A stretch of DNA of 64,000 nt from CAUTNA01 sp964371145 (GCA_964371145.1 CAYJKO010000002.1:1-64000), one strand, 5' to 3'; shown: positions 8,441 to 17,550, counted from the stretch's first letter. Notes: generated by a model not told the origin, from the sequence alone. Numbers and translations are program-made.

Positions 8441-9373
8441 TTATTCCATCGTAGAAATAACCAACACACGATTACCTTTATAGAATTTAGCATAAGGCAC
8501 AGGAGTTGCGCGCCCAAAATTACGAACCAATGCGGACGCAACGTCTGTAAAACGACCTTTGAATACGGCACTTGCCTCTATCGGATATTCGCGAGATGTC
8601 GCCCAAACCAAATCCCAACCTTCACGGGTCGCCCAATCTTGCAAAACGGAACGCAACGTAGAACCAGATTCCACAACCCAAGATTTAATTTGGTTTTTCA
8701 CCATATGCGTATTTTCCATATCAGACATAGTATCTGATTCAACCATCATTTCCGCATCAACATCATCCGGGAACAAAGCTTTTGCGTTTTCAGCCATTTT
8801 TTGTTTCACATAATATACGTCATCTTCTGGATTATTACATTTTTTACGACCGCTGCGAGAAATTGCCAAAACAGAACCACCATCATCTTCCAACATTTCC
8901 ATCGCCATCAAAGGCATTTCTGCCTGGGTCGCGCATTCATTCATAAAACCGGCCGGCATTTGACGACCGTGCATCATGTTTGCACCGCCAGACCAACCGT
9001 CTCCACCCAAAACCAAACCACCATCTGTCATACCAGAAATATCACTGTCTATTACCAATTCATCACCAATGGTTGATACTATTCTTATATTATCATGCCC
9101 TTTGACGCACCCTTCTAATGAATTTTCATCACAAGAAACATTAACGTCTGCGTCAGACCCAACCAATGGCCAAACAGGAACCTGATTAATTATCATATTT
9201 TCATTGATTTCTGACTCAACAATGACTTGATTTTGCGAATTATTTTCTAAATTAAAAGTTTCATAATCTTGAAAATATACCTGTGGTGTTAAATTTTGAG
9301 CATCATAATCTGACGCATATGCCGGCGTGGACAATACAAAAACACACAGTGTTATCAACAACTTATTAAACAT
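8441..9373 (-). CDS. Periplasmic TcpQ/PilL-domain protein, secretin partner
   Basis: 310 aa with a signal peptide ending near PAYA. The first 220 residues are acidic and low in recognisable motifs. The C-terminal 85 residues (WVVESGSTLRSVLQDWATRE, WDLVWATSREYPIEASAVF, VASALVRNF, FYKGNRVLVI) match the TcpQ/PilL C-terminal domain, which in type IVb pilus and T4SS-like systems binds the secretin or peptidoglycan. The gene comes first in a two-gene unit with the PilN-type secretin. Its promoter is the extended -10 at 9418-9426. AAGGAAGCC precedes the start. The exact partner is inferred from context. Confidence 0.8.
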   Translation of the reverse strand: MFNKLLITLCVFVLSTPAYASDYDAQNLTPQVYFQDYETFNLENNSQNQVIVESEINENMIINQVPVWPLVGSDADVNVSCDENSLEGCVKGHDNIRIVSTIGDELVIDSDISGMTDGGLVLGGDGWSGGANMMHGRQMPAGFMNECATQAEMPLMAMEMLEDDGGSVLAISRSGRKKCNNPEDDVYYVKQKMAENAKALFPDDVDAEMMVESDTMSDMENTHMVKNQIKSWVVESGSTLRSVLQDWATREGWDLVWATSREYPIEASAVFKGRFTDVASALVRNFGRATPVPYAKFYKGNRVLVISTME

Positions 9374-9417
9374 ATTGGCTTCCTTTCCTGTATACGTTTA
9401 CTATATATATATAATCT

Positions 9418-9426
9418 ATTATAACA
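9418..9426 (-). promoter_or_regulatory. Extended -10 promoter (TGTTATAAT) of the PilL/PilN unit
   Basis: TGTTATAAT on the minus strand, 44 bases before the TcpQ/PilL-like gene. Confidence 0.6.
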
Positions 9427-9477
9427 ATTGATACGAATCAGCGCAAGAGCTAAAAATTAGAACGAATCGCAAAAAGA

Positions 9478-9486
9478 TGTTATACT
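9478..9486 (+). promoter_or_regulatory. Extended -10 promoter (TGTTATACT) of the suf unit
   Basis: TGTTATACT on the plus strand, 38 bases before the anchored helical protein that leads into sufB. Confidence 0.6.
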
Positions 9487-9524
9487 GGTCATCATAACGA
9501 AATAAAAACAGGAGCAAAAACATT

Positions 9525-10064
9525 ATGACCATTATTATTTTAATCTTTTTATCAATACTAATTTTATTCGGTATCGCAAACATCTTATATTTAAAAGCCG
9601 TGCACACAAAAACGCAATCTTTATACAAAGCATTGGCGTACCAACAAACTGTATTGGTTAATATAAAAGGAACATTAAACACGAAACACGCAACAAATGT
9701 CATAACAGAAAATTCTGAAATGATATACCAAGACCTGCTGCAAAACATGATACCCATTATGGCATCATTGGATATTATGCCACGCGCAACATCTGAACAT
9801 TCTTTGTGGCGTTCGGTTGGCGGAATGTTGGATGAATATGCAAAAAATCCATATACTTTGGAAAAATTACGTCGCGCAATTAAACGAGACACAGATGTTG
9901 CATCATCGGTTAACAAATACATTAATCGCGCCAATTCTTTTCTTTCTCATTTACAAGCGGTTGAACCAGACGGTATTTTAACATCGACATTTACTAATGG
10001 GATTTTGGGACAATCTATAAAATTCTTTGAACACGCAAAAGAAATGGCATCCCAAGATTTATAA
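9525..10064 (+). CDS. Membrane-anchored helical protein of unknown function upstream of sufB
   Basis: 179 aa, not recognised. One N-terminal transmembrane segment (residues 2-23, TIIILIFLSILILFGIANIL) is followed by a soluble, largely alpha-helical domain with no cysteines or catalytic motif. AGGAG lies just upstream of the start. Three bases separate its stop from sufB, which lacks its own Shine-Dalgarno, so the two are probably translationally coupled. The position suggests but does not prove a link to Fe-S assembly. A scaffold or anchoring role is one possibility. Confidence 0.7.
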   Translation: MTIIILIFLSILILFGIANILYLKAVHTKTQSLYKALAYQQTVLVNIKGTLNTKHATNVITENSEMIYQDLLQNMIPIMASLDIMPRATSEHSLWRSVGGMLDEYAKNPYTLEKLRRAIKRDTDVASSVNKYINRANSFLSHLQAVEPDGILTSTFTNGILGQSIKFFEHAKEMASQDL

Positions 10065-10067
10065 TAT

Positions 10068-11402
10068 ATGAAAAAATTATCTGAAAATCTTATACGAGAA
10101 ATATCCAAAATACGAGATGAACCCGATTGGTTGCTGCAATGGCGCCTGTCGGCATTTGATGCTTGGAAAAAAATGATCGAGCCAAAATGGGCAGAAATTG
10201 AATACGACCCAATTGATTATGACGAATTAAATTATTACAACGAAGTAAAACCAATTGATAATTCCGATTTAAAAGAAACGTATGATAAAATGGGTCTGCC
10301 TGAAATAGAACAACGCGCCTTGCTGGGCATGGCAACAGACGTTGTAATTGACAGCCGATCTGTTCACACGTCATATTCCGCAGAATTGGAAAAACACGGA
10401 ATTATATTTTTACCGTTTTCGGACGCTATAAAACAATACCCCGATTTGGTTAAAAAATATCTGGGTACGGTGGTATCCGCGACGGACAACTATTTTGCAA
10501 CATTAAATGCGGCCGTGTTTTCAGACGGCACGTTTATATATATCCCGCGCGGCGTTAAATGCCCAATAGAATTGGCCAGCTATTTCAGAATTGAAACTGC
10601 GAAAATCGGACAATTCGAACGGACTTTGATTGTTGCGGATACGGGGTCTGAATTATCATATTTGGAAGGCTGCAGCGCGCCACGCAGACCAAACCACCAA
10701 TTACACAGCGGAGTCGTCGAAGTGGTCGTCAAAGATGATGCGATCGTTAAATATTCAACCGTTCAAAACTGGTTTTCAGGCAATTATGACAAAGACACAA
10801 AAAACGCATCTGGGGGCATATTAAATTTTGTGACCAAACGTGGTGTATGCGGCGCAAACGCCCGTTTACACTGGACACAGATAGAGGTCGGATCTGCAAT
10901 TACTTGGAAATACCCATCCACCGTTTTACATGGCGATAATTCTTTTTCTGATTTTTATTCATTATCTATTACAACCGGCGCGCAACAGGCGGACACCGGT
11001 ACAAATATGATACATATCGGCAACAACTCTAAATCGAATATATTGTCATACGGGGTTGCAACAGACGCATCCCGCCAAACATTTCGCAGTCTGGTTAAAT
11101 TCATCGGGGACAAATGCGTGAACACTTGCAAATGCGACAGCAAATTAATCGGAACAGACGCCGTTGCAAATACTATACCACGGATTATTCACACAAATTC
11201 AACATGCGATCAATCACACGAGGCTAAAACAGGTTCTATTAATCCAGAGGCTTTATTTTATTTAACCCAATCCGGATTAAACGAAGACGAAGCAATCGCT
11301 TTAATAGTCGGCGCAAACGCATCCCCTATTATCCAAAGATTGCCTATGGAATTTTTGGTTGAATCAAAACAATTAATTAAAATGGCTTTATCAAAAGAGT
11401 AA
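10068..11402 (+). CDS. sufB: Fe-S cluster scaffold component SufB
   Basis: SufB is the scaffold of the SufBC(2)D complex on which Fe-S clusters form. The 444-aa protein matches the family throughout: RDEPDWLLQWRLSAFDAW at the N-terminus, GTFIYIPRGVKCPIELASYF, LEGCSAPRR, and the C-terminal core STCDQSHEAKTGSINPEALF, whose Cys lies where the scaffold cysteine is expected. It is a little shorter than usual (about 470-490). It is followed by sufC after 4 bases. SufD is not in the window; sufS, sufT and sufE are 20 kb away. Confidence 0.95.
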   Translation: MKKLSENLIREISKIRDEPDWLLQWRLSAFDAWKKMIEPKWAEIEYDPIDYDELNYYNEVKPIDNSDLKETYDKMGLPEIEQRALLGMATDVVIDSRSVHTSYSAELEKHGIIFLPFSDAIKQYPDLVKKYLGTVVSATDNYFATLNAAVFSDGTFIYIPRGVKCPIELASYFRIETAKIGQFERTLIVADTGSELSYLEGCSAPRRPNHQLHSGVVEVVVKDDAIVKYSTVQNWFSGNYDKDTKNASGGILNFVTKRGVCGANARLHWTQIEVGSAITWKYPSTVLHGDNSFSDFYSLSITTGAQQADTGTNMIHIGNNSKSNILSYGVATDASRQTFRSLVKFIGDKCVNTCKCDSKLIGTDAVANTIPRIIHTNSTCDQSHEAKTGSINPEALFYLTQSGLNEDEAIALIVGANASPIIQRLPMEFLVESKQLIKMALSKE

Positions 11403-11406
11403 AAAA

Positions 11407-12084
11407 ATGATATTAAAAATAAAAAATCTTTGCGTGTCATTGGGCGAAAAAAAGATATTAGAAAATGTGGGGCTGGAAATATCTGAAAATGCGCACCATT
11501 TATTAACCGGACATAACGGCAGCGGCAAATCCAGCCTGGTACAAACAATTGCCGGCAATCCCGAATACGAAATTACGTCGGGCGAAATTGAATTTATGGG
11601 TGCGAATATTACAAATGAAAACACGACCCGTCGTGCTTTATTGGGTATATTTTTAGGCGCTCAAAACGTTCCTGAAATACCAGGATTGACGGTTATCAGT
11701 TTTTTGAAAAATTTAAAAACTGCGCACACAAATTTTGAAACCGGAAAAGATATGTCTATGGCGGATTTTATGGCGCAGATTGAATCTGCTCGCACAAAAT
11801 TAAACATCCCGAAAGAATGGTTATCGCGCAGTATTAATGTTGGTTTTTCAGGCGGGGAAAGAAAAAAATTAATGTTATTACGTTTGGTTTTAACAAATCC
11901 TAAATTGGCGATATTGGACGAACCCGATTCTGGCGCAGACGCAGACGTTCAAAAATTAATAATAGACACAATCAACGAAATGCCAAACACTACATTTTTA
12001 ATAATCAGTCACCAGGATAAATTTAAAGATATGTACAATGCGTCAAATGTAACAACTTTGTCCGCAGGTCAAAATATGATATAA
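11407..12084 (+). CDS. sufC: Fe-S assembly ATPase SufC
   Basis: Cytoplasmic ABC-type ATPase that drives conformational change in the SufBC(D) scaffold. Walker A is GHNGSGKSS (residues 36-44), the signature is FSGGERKK, and Walker B is LAILDEPDSGAD. At 225 aa it is shorter than typical SufC (about 250) but keeps all nucleotide-binding motifs. It directly follows sufB. Its last codons contain the extended -10 that probably serves the next gene. Confidence 0.95.
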   Translation: MILKIKNLCVSLGEKKILENVGLEISENAHHLLTGHNGSGKSSLVQTIAGNPEYEITSGEIEFMGANITNENTTRRALLGIFLGAQNVPEIPGLTVISFLKNLKTAHTNFETGKDMSMADFMAQIESARTKLNIPKEWLSRSINVGFSGGERKKLMLLRLVLTNPKLAILDEPDSGADADVQKLIIDTINEMPNTTFLIISHQDKFKDMYNASNVTTLSAGQNMI

Positions 12085-12085
12085 T
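12077..12085 (+). promoter_or_regulatory. Extended -10 promoter (TGATATAAT) inside the sufC end
   Basis: TGATATAAT overlaps the last codons and stop of sufC, 24 bases before the permease gene. It would let the permease be transcribed separately from the suf genes. Confidence 0.6.
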
Positions 12086-12109
12086 GTAAAACATATAAAA
12101 GGATAAAAA

Positions 12110-13159
12110 ATGAAAAACCTAATTATTTTTGCCGGCACAGTATTTTTGTTTTGGATAGGCCGAGACATATTTATTCCGGTTCTGGTTGCAGTATTTATGT
12201 GGTATTTAATAAATGCAATCGCGTCATATTATCGCAAAATTATGCCGGCTCAATATGAAAAAGAAGACAAAACAATTACTTTGAAATCAAAAATATATGA
12301 CATTGTTGCATATACTTTATCTGGGATGACAGCATTGCTGTTCGTTGTTTTATTCAGCACCCAAATCCAACCTATGTTTATGGAATTGGTAGCGGTTCTG
12401 CCCGAAATCCAAGAAAGATTAATCAGTTTGGGAAATTATTTCGCAAACGAATTCGGATTTAAATTAGACGCAGACAGCATACCAAACATCAGCAAAATCG
12501 CAGCAAACATCGGGGCATCGCTTGCCGGATTTGCAACGTCTTTTGGTATGATTATGATTTATTTGATATTTATGTTCATAGAACAAAGCACTTTTCATAA
12601 TAAATTCACCGCCCTGTTCCAAAGCAAACGTGAATTAAAAAAATTCCGTTTTATATTAAACAGCATTGATGAAAATATGAAAAAATATTTGTTTATGAAA
12701 ACTCTTGTATCCGGCATAACTGGTGTGCTGTCTTATTTTTGGATGGCGTATCTGGGATTGGAATTTGCATGGGTTTGGGCGTTCATAGTATTCATCACAA
12801 GTTACATCCCGACAATTGGCGCAATCGTTGCATGTACGTTACCGATTTTATATTCATTCGCGACAACCGGATCTATCAATCAACCGATTTTAATTGCAAT
12901 CGGATTAATCGGATTACAAATTATATTTGGAAATCTAATCGAACCGAAATTAACCGGAAAAAGTTTGAATCTATCCACACTGGCTATATTGATTAACCTG
13001 GTTTTCTGGGGTATGATATGGGGCGTTGTCGGTATGTTTTTCAGCGTACCTTTATTGGTTGCAATATTTATTATTACGGCTCAATTTGATTCAACGCGTT
13101 GGATTGCGGTTCTATTGTCCGCGAATGGACAAATACCGGACAAAGACGATGACGAATAA
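12110..13159 (+). CDS. AI-2E family transporter (PerM-like permease)
   Basis: 349-aa polytopic inner-membrane protein with about eight hydrophobic segments. The family pattern is visible: FWIGRDIFIPVLVAVFMWYLIN near the N-terminus, a long amphipathic loop (about 65-140), and the conserved C-terminal ITSYIPTIGAIVACTLP, GNLIEPKLTGKSLNLST, WGMIWGVVGMFFSVPLL. Members export varied substrates, and the quorum-signal name need not apply. AAGGAT precedes the ATG. A terminator follows, so it ends the transcript. Confidence 0.88.
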   Translation: MKNLIIFAGTVFLFWIGRDIFIPVLVAVFMWYLINAIASYYRKIMPAQYEKEDKTITLKSKIYDIVAYTLSGMTALLFVVLFSTQIQPMFMELVAVLPEIQERLISLGNYFANEFGFKLDADSIPNISKIAANIGASLAGFATSFGMIMIYLIFMFIEQSTFHNKFTALFQSKRELKKFRFILNSIDENMKKYLFMKTLVSGITGVLSYFWMAYLGLEFAWVWAFIVFITSYIPTIGAIVACTLPILYSFATTGSINQPILIAIGLIGLQIIFGNLIEPKLTGKSLNLSTLAILINLVFWGMIWGVVGMFFSVPLLVAIFIITAQFDSTRWIAVLLSANGQIPDKDDDE

Positions 13160-13186
13160 AAAACGGGCAAATTGCCCGTTTTTTTT
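13157..13186. terminator. Bidirectional terminator between the permease and rnd-like genes
   Basis: aaacgggcaa-a-ttgcccgttt hairpin (10-bp stem) with a T-run on the plus strand and A-run upstream, between two convergent stops. Confidence 0.9.
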
Positions 13187-13814
13187 ATTTTGGATTGTAA
13201 TTAAATATGTCGCGTTCGCCCCAATTTAAATCTAATTCACATCTGGTTGGGATAAAATCAAAACATTTTTTCGCAGCCCCCATTAAATTCGAATCTATCA
13301 ATTTATCCGACAGATAATCTTTTAAAATATGTAAATAAGCAACATCATTTATCGCATATTTCTTTTGGGATGCGGTTAATTCTTTTGTCCAATCTGAACA
13401 AGATTCTTCTCCATCCATTGTTATATTAAATACTTCGCGTAACACATTATGCAACGCATGCCCTTTTTTTGGGCGTGCCAACAACGTTCCTATTTTTGTG
13501 CAGAACACAGGTGTCGCCCATATTCCCAATCGTTTATATATCATTAAAACATCCATACGCGCATAATGAAAAATCTTTACCGAATTCGGATTAGATAAAA
13601 CAGCCGCCAAATTTGGATAATCTTTTTCGTCGCGAATTTGTATCAAATAATAATCATCACTGTCGCGATCACGAATTTGAACCAAACACAATTTATCGGA
13701 CAATACATCCAATCCGGTTAATTCTGTGTCTACGGCCAATTCTTTGGCACACAACAATTTTTCCATTTGATTTTTATTTAAATCATCTGTTAAATAAATA
13801 ATGTTATTTTTCAT
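13185..13814 (-). CDS. Short RNase D-type 3'-5' exonuclease
   Basis: DEDDy-family exonuclease, 209 aa. Exo I is AVDTELTGL, Exo II is FHYARMDVLMI, and Exo III is YAINDVAYL, giving all four acidic residues and the tyrosine. It lacks the HRDC domains of E. coli RNase D, as in the short forms common in Alphaproteobacteria. The likely role is 3' trimming of tRNA or other small RNAs. Its start overlaps the end of ruvX by 11 bases, so the two are coupled. Confidence 0.88.
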   Translation of the reverse strand: MKNNIIYLTDDLNKNQMEKLLCAKELAVDTELTGLDVLSDKLCLVQIRDRDSDDYYLIQIRDEKDYPNLAAVLSNPNSVKIFHYARMDVLMIYKRLGIWATPVFCTKIGTLLARPKKGHALHNVLREVFNITMDGEESCSDWTKELTASQKKYAINDVAYLHILKDYLSDKLIDSNLMGAAKKCFDFIPTRCELDLNWGERDIFNYNPK

Positions 13815-14310
13815 TATTTTTTTCCCTTTTTATTTTAGACAATGCATCCTCTAATATAACAGCGGCCGCACACGCATCCAACATATCATCATTTTTTCTT
13901 TTGCCTAATTTTTCTGCAGCGTCAATACTGGACAACGTTTCATCCATAAATGCGATTGGCAAATCTATGTTATTTGCAAAAAAATCTGCGAATTTGCGAA
14001 CTTGTTCCGTCGTATCAGATTCAGATCCGTCTATATACGTTGGTAATCCGATTATTATTGCAACAATATTTTTATCTGCAATGATTTTTTTTAACTCTAT
14101 CAATAAATATTCATTAGATAAATCGGGCTGATTTTTTTTACCCATTGCATTTTTTACCACAGGTTGTTTTATAACCATGTATGGAAAAGCAAATTCTTGA
14201 TTTATATCCGACACAGCAACACCCGCACGAACACGACCCCAATCCATCGCAAGGATGACTCCGTGTTCTTTTATATTGGATACAAAATCCTTGAATTTTT
14301 GCATAATCAT
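13804..14310 (-). CDS. ruvX: RuvX/YqgF-type resolvase, 16S rRNA 5'-end processing
   Basis: RNase H-fold protein of the YqgF family, needed for maturation of pre-16S rRNA 5' ends. The first strand AMDWGRVRAGVAVSD carries the catalytic Asp, IGLP and the DETLSSIDAAEKL segment follow, and DDMLDACAAAVILEDAL provides the last acidic helix. 168 aa; the start may be 14310 or the in-frame ATG at 14304. It is divergent from gatC with only about 38 bases between them. Confidence 0.87.
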   Translation of the reverse strand: MIMQKFKDFVSNIKEHGVILAMDWGRVRAGVAVSDINQEFAFPYMVIKQPVVKNAMGKKNQPDLSNEYLLIELKKIIADKNIVAIIIGLPTYIDGSESDTTEQVRKFADFFANNIDLPIAFMDETLSSIDAAEKLGKRKNDDMLDACAAAVILEDALSKIKREKNNEK

Positions 14311-14348
14311 TGTATAATCCTTTAACGTATATAATAATAGGATTTAAC

Positions 14349-14645
14349 ATGGCATTTAGCAAGCAACAATTACAAAAATTTGCAAATCTTATCAGATTAG
14401 ATTTGAATGATGAACAATTAGAACAAATGAATCTGGATTCAATCGTTGGATGGTTGGATAAATTACAACAAATTAATACAGATGGAGTTACCCCGATGTT
14501 GACACCGGCCGACCACGAATTTCCAACACGTGAAGACGTTGTAACATCACCAAATATCCGCGAAAATTTATTGAAAAACGCACCAGACACGACCGGTAAT
14601 GCACGTGGTTATTTCGCGGTCCCAAAAGTAATTGACGAAGAATAA
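14349..14645 (+). CDS. gatC: Asp/Glu-tRNA amidotransferase subunit GatC
   Basis: Small stabilising subunit of GatCAB. The 98-aa protein has the family pattern: LQKFANLIRLDLNDEQLEQM at the N-terminus, LQQINTDGVTPM in the middle and REDVVTSPNIRENLLKNAP at the end. I chose the ATG at 14349, preceded by AGGA, rather than the longer frame from 14310. A TTGTATAAT element (14309-14317) is a candidate promoter. gatA follows after 11 bases. Confidence 0.93.
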   Translation: MAFSKQQLQKFANLIRLDLNDEQLEQMNLDSIVGWLDKLQQINTDGVTPMLTPADHEFPTREDVVTSPNIRENLLKNAPDTTGNARGYFAVPKVIDEE

Positions 14646-14656
14646 GGCAGGATAAA

Positions 14657-16123
14657 ATGATAAATTTAACAATAACCCAGGCTTTGGAAAAATTGAAATC
14701 TGGTGAAATCACAGCTACCGAATTAACAAATGCGTATTTGGACAGAATAGAAGAATTAAATCCTGAATTAAATTGTTATATCACGGTTACGCGTGAACGC
14801 GCATTAAAAGACGCAGCAGAATCAGACGCACGTTATGCAGCCGGCAATCCACGCCCACTGGACGGGATTCCAATCGGCATGAAAGATTTGTTTGCAACCA
14901 ATGGTATCCGTACGACGGCGGCATCCCGTATGTTGGAAAATTTTGTTCCAGAATATGAATCAACAATATCACAAAAATTCATAGACGCGGGCTCTGTATT
15001 GTTGGGAAAAACAAATTTGGATGAATTTGCGATGGGAACTTTTTCCAAAACCAGTTTTTTTGGCGCGCCGATAAATCCATATCAAATGGATAAAAAATTA
15101 ACAGCCGGTGGATCATCCGGTGGCGCAACGTCCGCGATTGCATCTGGTTTGGCTATGGCGGGAACCGGAACGGATACCGGTGGTTCTATTCGTTTCCCGG
15201 CCGCAATTACCGGATTGGTCGGAATGAAACCAACGTATGGATTGTGTTCCCGATTTGGATGTATTGCGTTTTCATCTTCTTTGGATACACCGGGGCCGAT
15301 TGCTCGTACGGTTGATGATACTGCCCTGCTTTTGGCAACTATGGCGGGTTACGATGAAAAAGAATCTACATCTGCAAAATGCGATACGGATTTTTCTAAA
15401 CCTTTGCAACCTATTTTGGGCGGCAATGACAAAATTAAAATCGGTATCGTACGTGAATTTAATGATATAGAGATATCGGATGATATGAAAAAATTATTTG
15501 ATTTGCGCATTAATCAATTAATCGACATGGGCGCTGAAATCGTGGACGTTTCTATTCCAAATATTTTGGACGCGTTGGCGGCATATTATATTATCGCCCC
15601 GGCCGAGGCATCTTCCAATTTGGCGCGTTATGACGGCATGCGTTATGGTTTGCGCGTTGAAGGCGAAAATTTAATCGATACATACAAAAAAACTCGCTCG
15701 GCTGGATTTGGATCAGAAGTACAACGCCGTTTGATGATAGGTACAGCCGTTCTATCTTCTGAAAGTTACGAAGTATATTTTATGAAAGCTGCCCGCGTTC
15801 GCCGTTTAATCGCAGACGCATACGCCGCCGCATTCAAAGAATGTGATTTCATCATTTGTCCGTCTGGGGCTGGCACCGCACAACCTTTGGAAAAAGATTT
15901 ATCGCCATTGGAATATTACGCATTGGATATGTTTACAGTATCTATGAATTTGGCTGGGATCCCTGCGTGCAGCGTTCCGTGCGGATTGGCGACCAATGGA
16001 TTGCCATTGGGTATGCAAATCGTTGGAAATAAATTCGATGATTACCGCGTTATGCAAATGGCAAAACACATAGAAACTTTGGCAGATTTAGATAATCGCC
16101 CAACAACAATTATGGGAAAATAA
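14657..16123 (+). CDS. gatA: Asp/Glu-tRNA amidotransferase subunit GatA
   Basis: Amidase subunit that releases ammonia from glutamine for conversion of Glu-tRNA(Gln) and Asp-tRNA(Asn). The amidase signature catalytic Lys is in PIGMKDLF, and the two serines are in TAGGSSGGATSAIASG and GTDTGGSIRFPA. 488 aa is the normal length. It follows gatC, but gatB is 1.4 kb downstream, separated by an ATP-grasp-like gene and a minus-strand tRNA-Phe. Confidence 0.97.
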   Translation: MINLTITQALEKLKSGEITATELTNAYLDRIEELNPELNCYITVTRERALKDAAESDARYAAGNPRPLDGIPIGMKDLFATNGIRTTAASRMLENFVPEYESTISQKFIDAGSVLLGKTNLDEFAMGTFSKTSFFGAPINPYQMDKKLTAGGSSGGATSAIASGLAMAGTGTDTGGSIRFPAAITGLVGMKPTYGLCSRFGCIAFSSSLDTPGPIARTVDDTALLLATMAGYDEKESTSAKCDTDFSKPLQPILGGNDKIKIGIVREFNDIEISDDMKKLFDLRINQLIDMGAEIVDVSIPNILDALAAYYIIAPAEASSNLARYDGMRYGLRVEGENLIDTYKKTRSAGFGSEVQRRLMIGTAVLSSESYEVYFMKAARVRRLIADAYAAAFKECDFIICPSGAGTAQPLEKDLSPLEYYALDMFTVSMNLAGIPACSVPCGLATNGLPLGMQIVGNKFDDYRVMQMAKHIETLADLDNRPTTIMGK

Positions 16124-16126
16124 TAA

Positions 16127-17395
16127 ATGTTTGGATTGAAAAAGAAAAAGCCACAGATTACAGAATCCAAGGTGGAAAAAATATTAGAAGAATACATTGA
16201 CGCAGCGCACAAAGAATTGGATGCGCCGGCGAACCCTGTATTAAACGAATATTACGAAAAAGATAAATCCAGATTTGGTTTTTGGGGGCTGGATGCCGCC
16301 AAATTGGTTAAAACGCCGGAAACTTTGTATATTCCGGGCAGTTTTGATGCATATAAATTTACTGCCCTGGGTAATGAATTCAAATTTAAATCAGACGCAT
16401 ATAAAAAATCTATCGAAGAAACTGTATCCGCCGCAACCAAAATAGTAAACTGGACAAATGATTTAAATTTAAATGAATTATTTTTGAAAAATTCTGTATA
16501 TTCTGCAAAACATCGTTGGCCATTTACTTGTAATATTAATTTCGAAGATATAAATACAGACCGCGATAAAATTTTTAAAGTCATAACCCATATGCATAAT
16601 ATCAATTCTGATGCCGCATTGGTAAAAGCCGGCGCAGGTATGGGATGGGTTGCGCGTAAAAAATTGGATTTAGACCCTCTATTTTATGCTTTTGGGTCAA
16701 AATTCTATCAAATCGGAAATAAAAAAACGGGCGCCACACAAACAATTGAACACAGTGGCAAAGCATTGTTTGAAGAGATTTTAAAAACGACCATAGAACA
16801 CGATTCTAATTTGGAATTAATAAAATCGTATCATATCGGTATGCCGATTACGAAAGAAATTCGTATATTTACAATTGATGGCGCGGTTCAGGCTTTTATA
16901 CCATATTGGATCGAAGCCGCATTCAAAGGTCAGTCTGTATACGGCATGAAACCGGGAAAAGATTTCAAAACCGCATTTAAAGAAATAAATACATTTGATA
17001 AATCCGATTTGGATTATTTACGTTCCCAAACAGAAATTTTGGCTCAATATCCAAAATTCCGTGATTCAAATTGGGCAATTGATTGGGTTACAACTCGTGA
17101 TGGTGAATGGTATATGACCGATATGCAAATTGCCGAATCGTCATACTTGTCTTATAAAGACGCTATTTTCGCAACGAAAGATTCGGAAAAAGAAATTTAT
17201 AATTTAATGAATAATTGTTTGCAAAAAATGAAGGCTCAAAAAGCGGCTATGTCTAAATTGGAACACGTTATGTTTGCAATGATGGGTTGTAAAATGACCA
17301 TAGCAGGCCAGCTGGAACGTTCTGGATACCCAACTCAACGAGAATTGTTGAAAATGGGAAAATTGTTATCAGGGGGGAATCAAAAAACAAAATAA
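16127..17395 (+). CDS. Uncharacterised protein with an ATP-grasp-like C-terminal region
   Basis: 422 aa, no signal peptide. The C-terminal half reads like the substrate- and metal-binding part of an ATP-grasp ligase: PITKEIRIFTIDGAVQAFIP (about 245-265) and DWVTTRDGEWYMTDMQIAES (about 325-345), a pattern of Arg-containing strand then acidic/Asn-Gln strand. A central KAGAGMGWVARKKL resembles a nucleotide-contacting strand. The resemblance is by eye and moderate. It starts 3 bases after gatA and is in the same transcript, so it may be co-expressed with the amidotransferase; no ligation partner is evident. The N-terminal 80 residues are highly charged. Confidence 0.6.
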   Translation: MFGLKKKKPQITESKVEKILEEYIDAAHKELDAPANPVLNEYYEKDKSRFGFWGLDAAKLVKTPETLYIPGSFDAYKFTALGNEFKFKSDAYKKSIEETVSAATKIVNWTNDLNLNELFLKNSVYSAKHRWPFTCNINFEDINTDRDKIFKVITHMHNINSDAALVKAGAGMGWVARKKLDLDPLFYAFGSKFYQIGNKKTGATQTIEHSGKALFEEILKTTIEHDSNLELIKSYHIGMPITKEIRIFTIDGAVQAFIPYWIEAAFKGQSVYGMKPGKDFKTAFKEINTFDKSDLDYLRSQTEILAQYPKFRDSNWAIDWVTTRDGEWYMTDMQIAESSYLSYKDAIFATKDSEKEIYNLMNNCLQKMKAQKAAMSKLEHVMFAMMGCKMTIAGQLERSGYPTQRELLKMGKLLSGGNQKTK

Positions 17396-17396
17396 A

Positions 17397-17417
17397 AATC
17401 CCCATACGGGGATTGAA
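17397..17417 (-). terminator. Hairpin terminator of tRNA-Phe
   Basis: aatcccc-atac-ggggatt stem (17397-17414). The following T-rich run is on the minus strand, which fits termination of the tRNA transcript; on the plus strand no T-run follows. Confidence 0.7.
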
Positions 17418-17419
17418 AC

Positions 17420-17495
17420 TGGTGGCTAGGGACGGAATCGAACCGCCGACACAGGGATTTTCAGTCCCTTGCTCTACCAACTGAGCTACCTAGCC
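17420..17495 (-). tRNA. tRNA-Phe (anticodon GAA)
   Basis: Seen on the minus strand as a 76-nt cloverleaf: acceptor stem GGCTAGG / CCTAGCC, D-arm GCTC-AGTTGGTA-GAGC, anticodon arm with loop CTGAAAA, a GTGTC variable loop, a TTCGATT T-loop, discriminator A and an encoded CCA. The gene lies between the ATP-grasp-like gene and gatB, opposite to both. Confidence 0.95.
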
Positions 17496-17550
17496 GAAAC
17501 GAAAGTAATAATAAGACAGATTAAATAAAAAATCAAGGGAAAAAGAAAAA

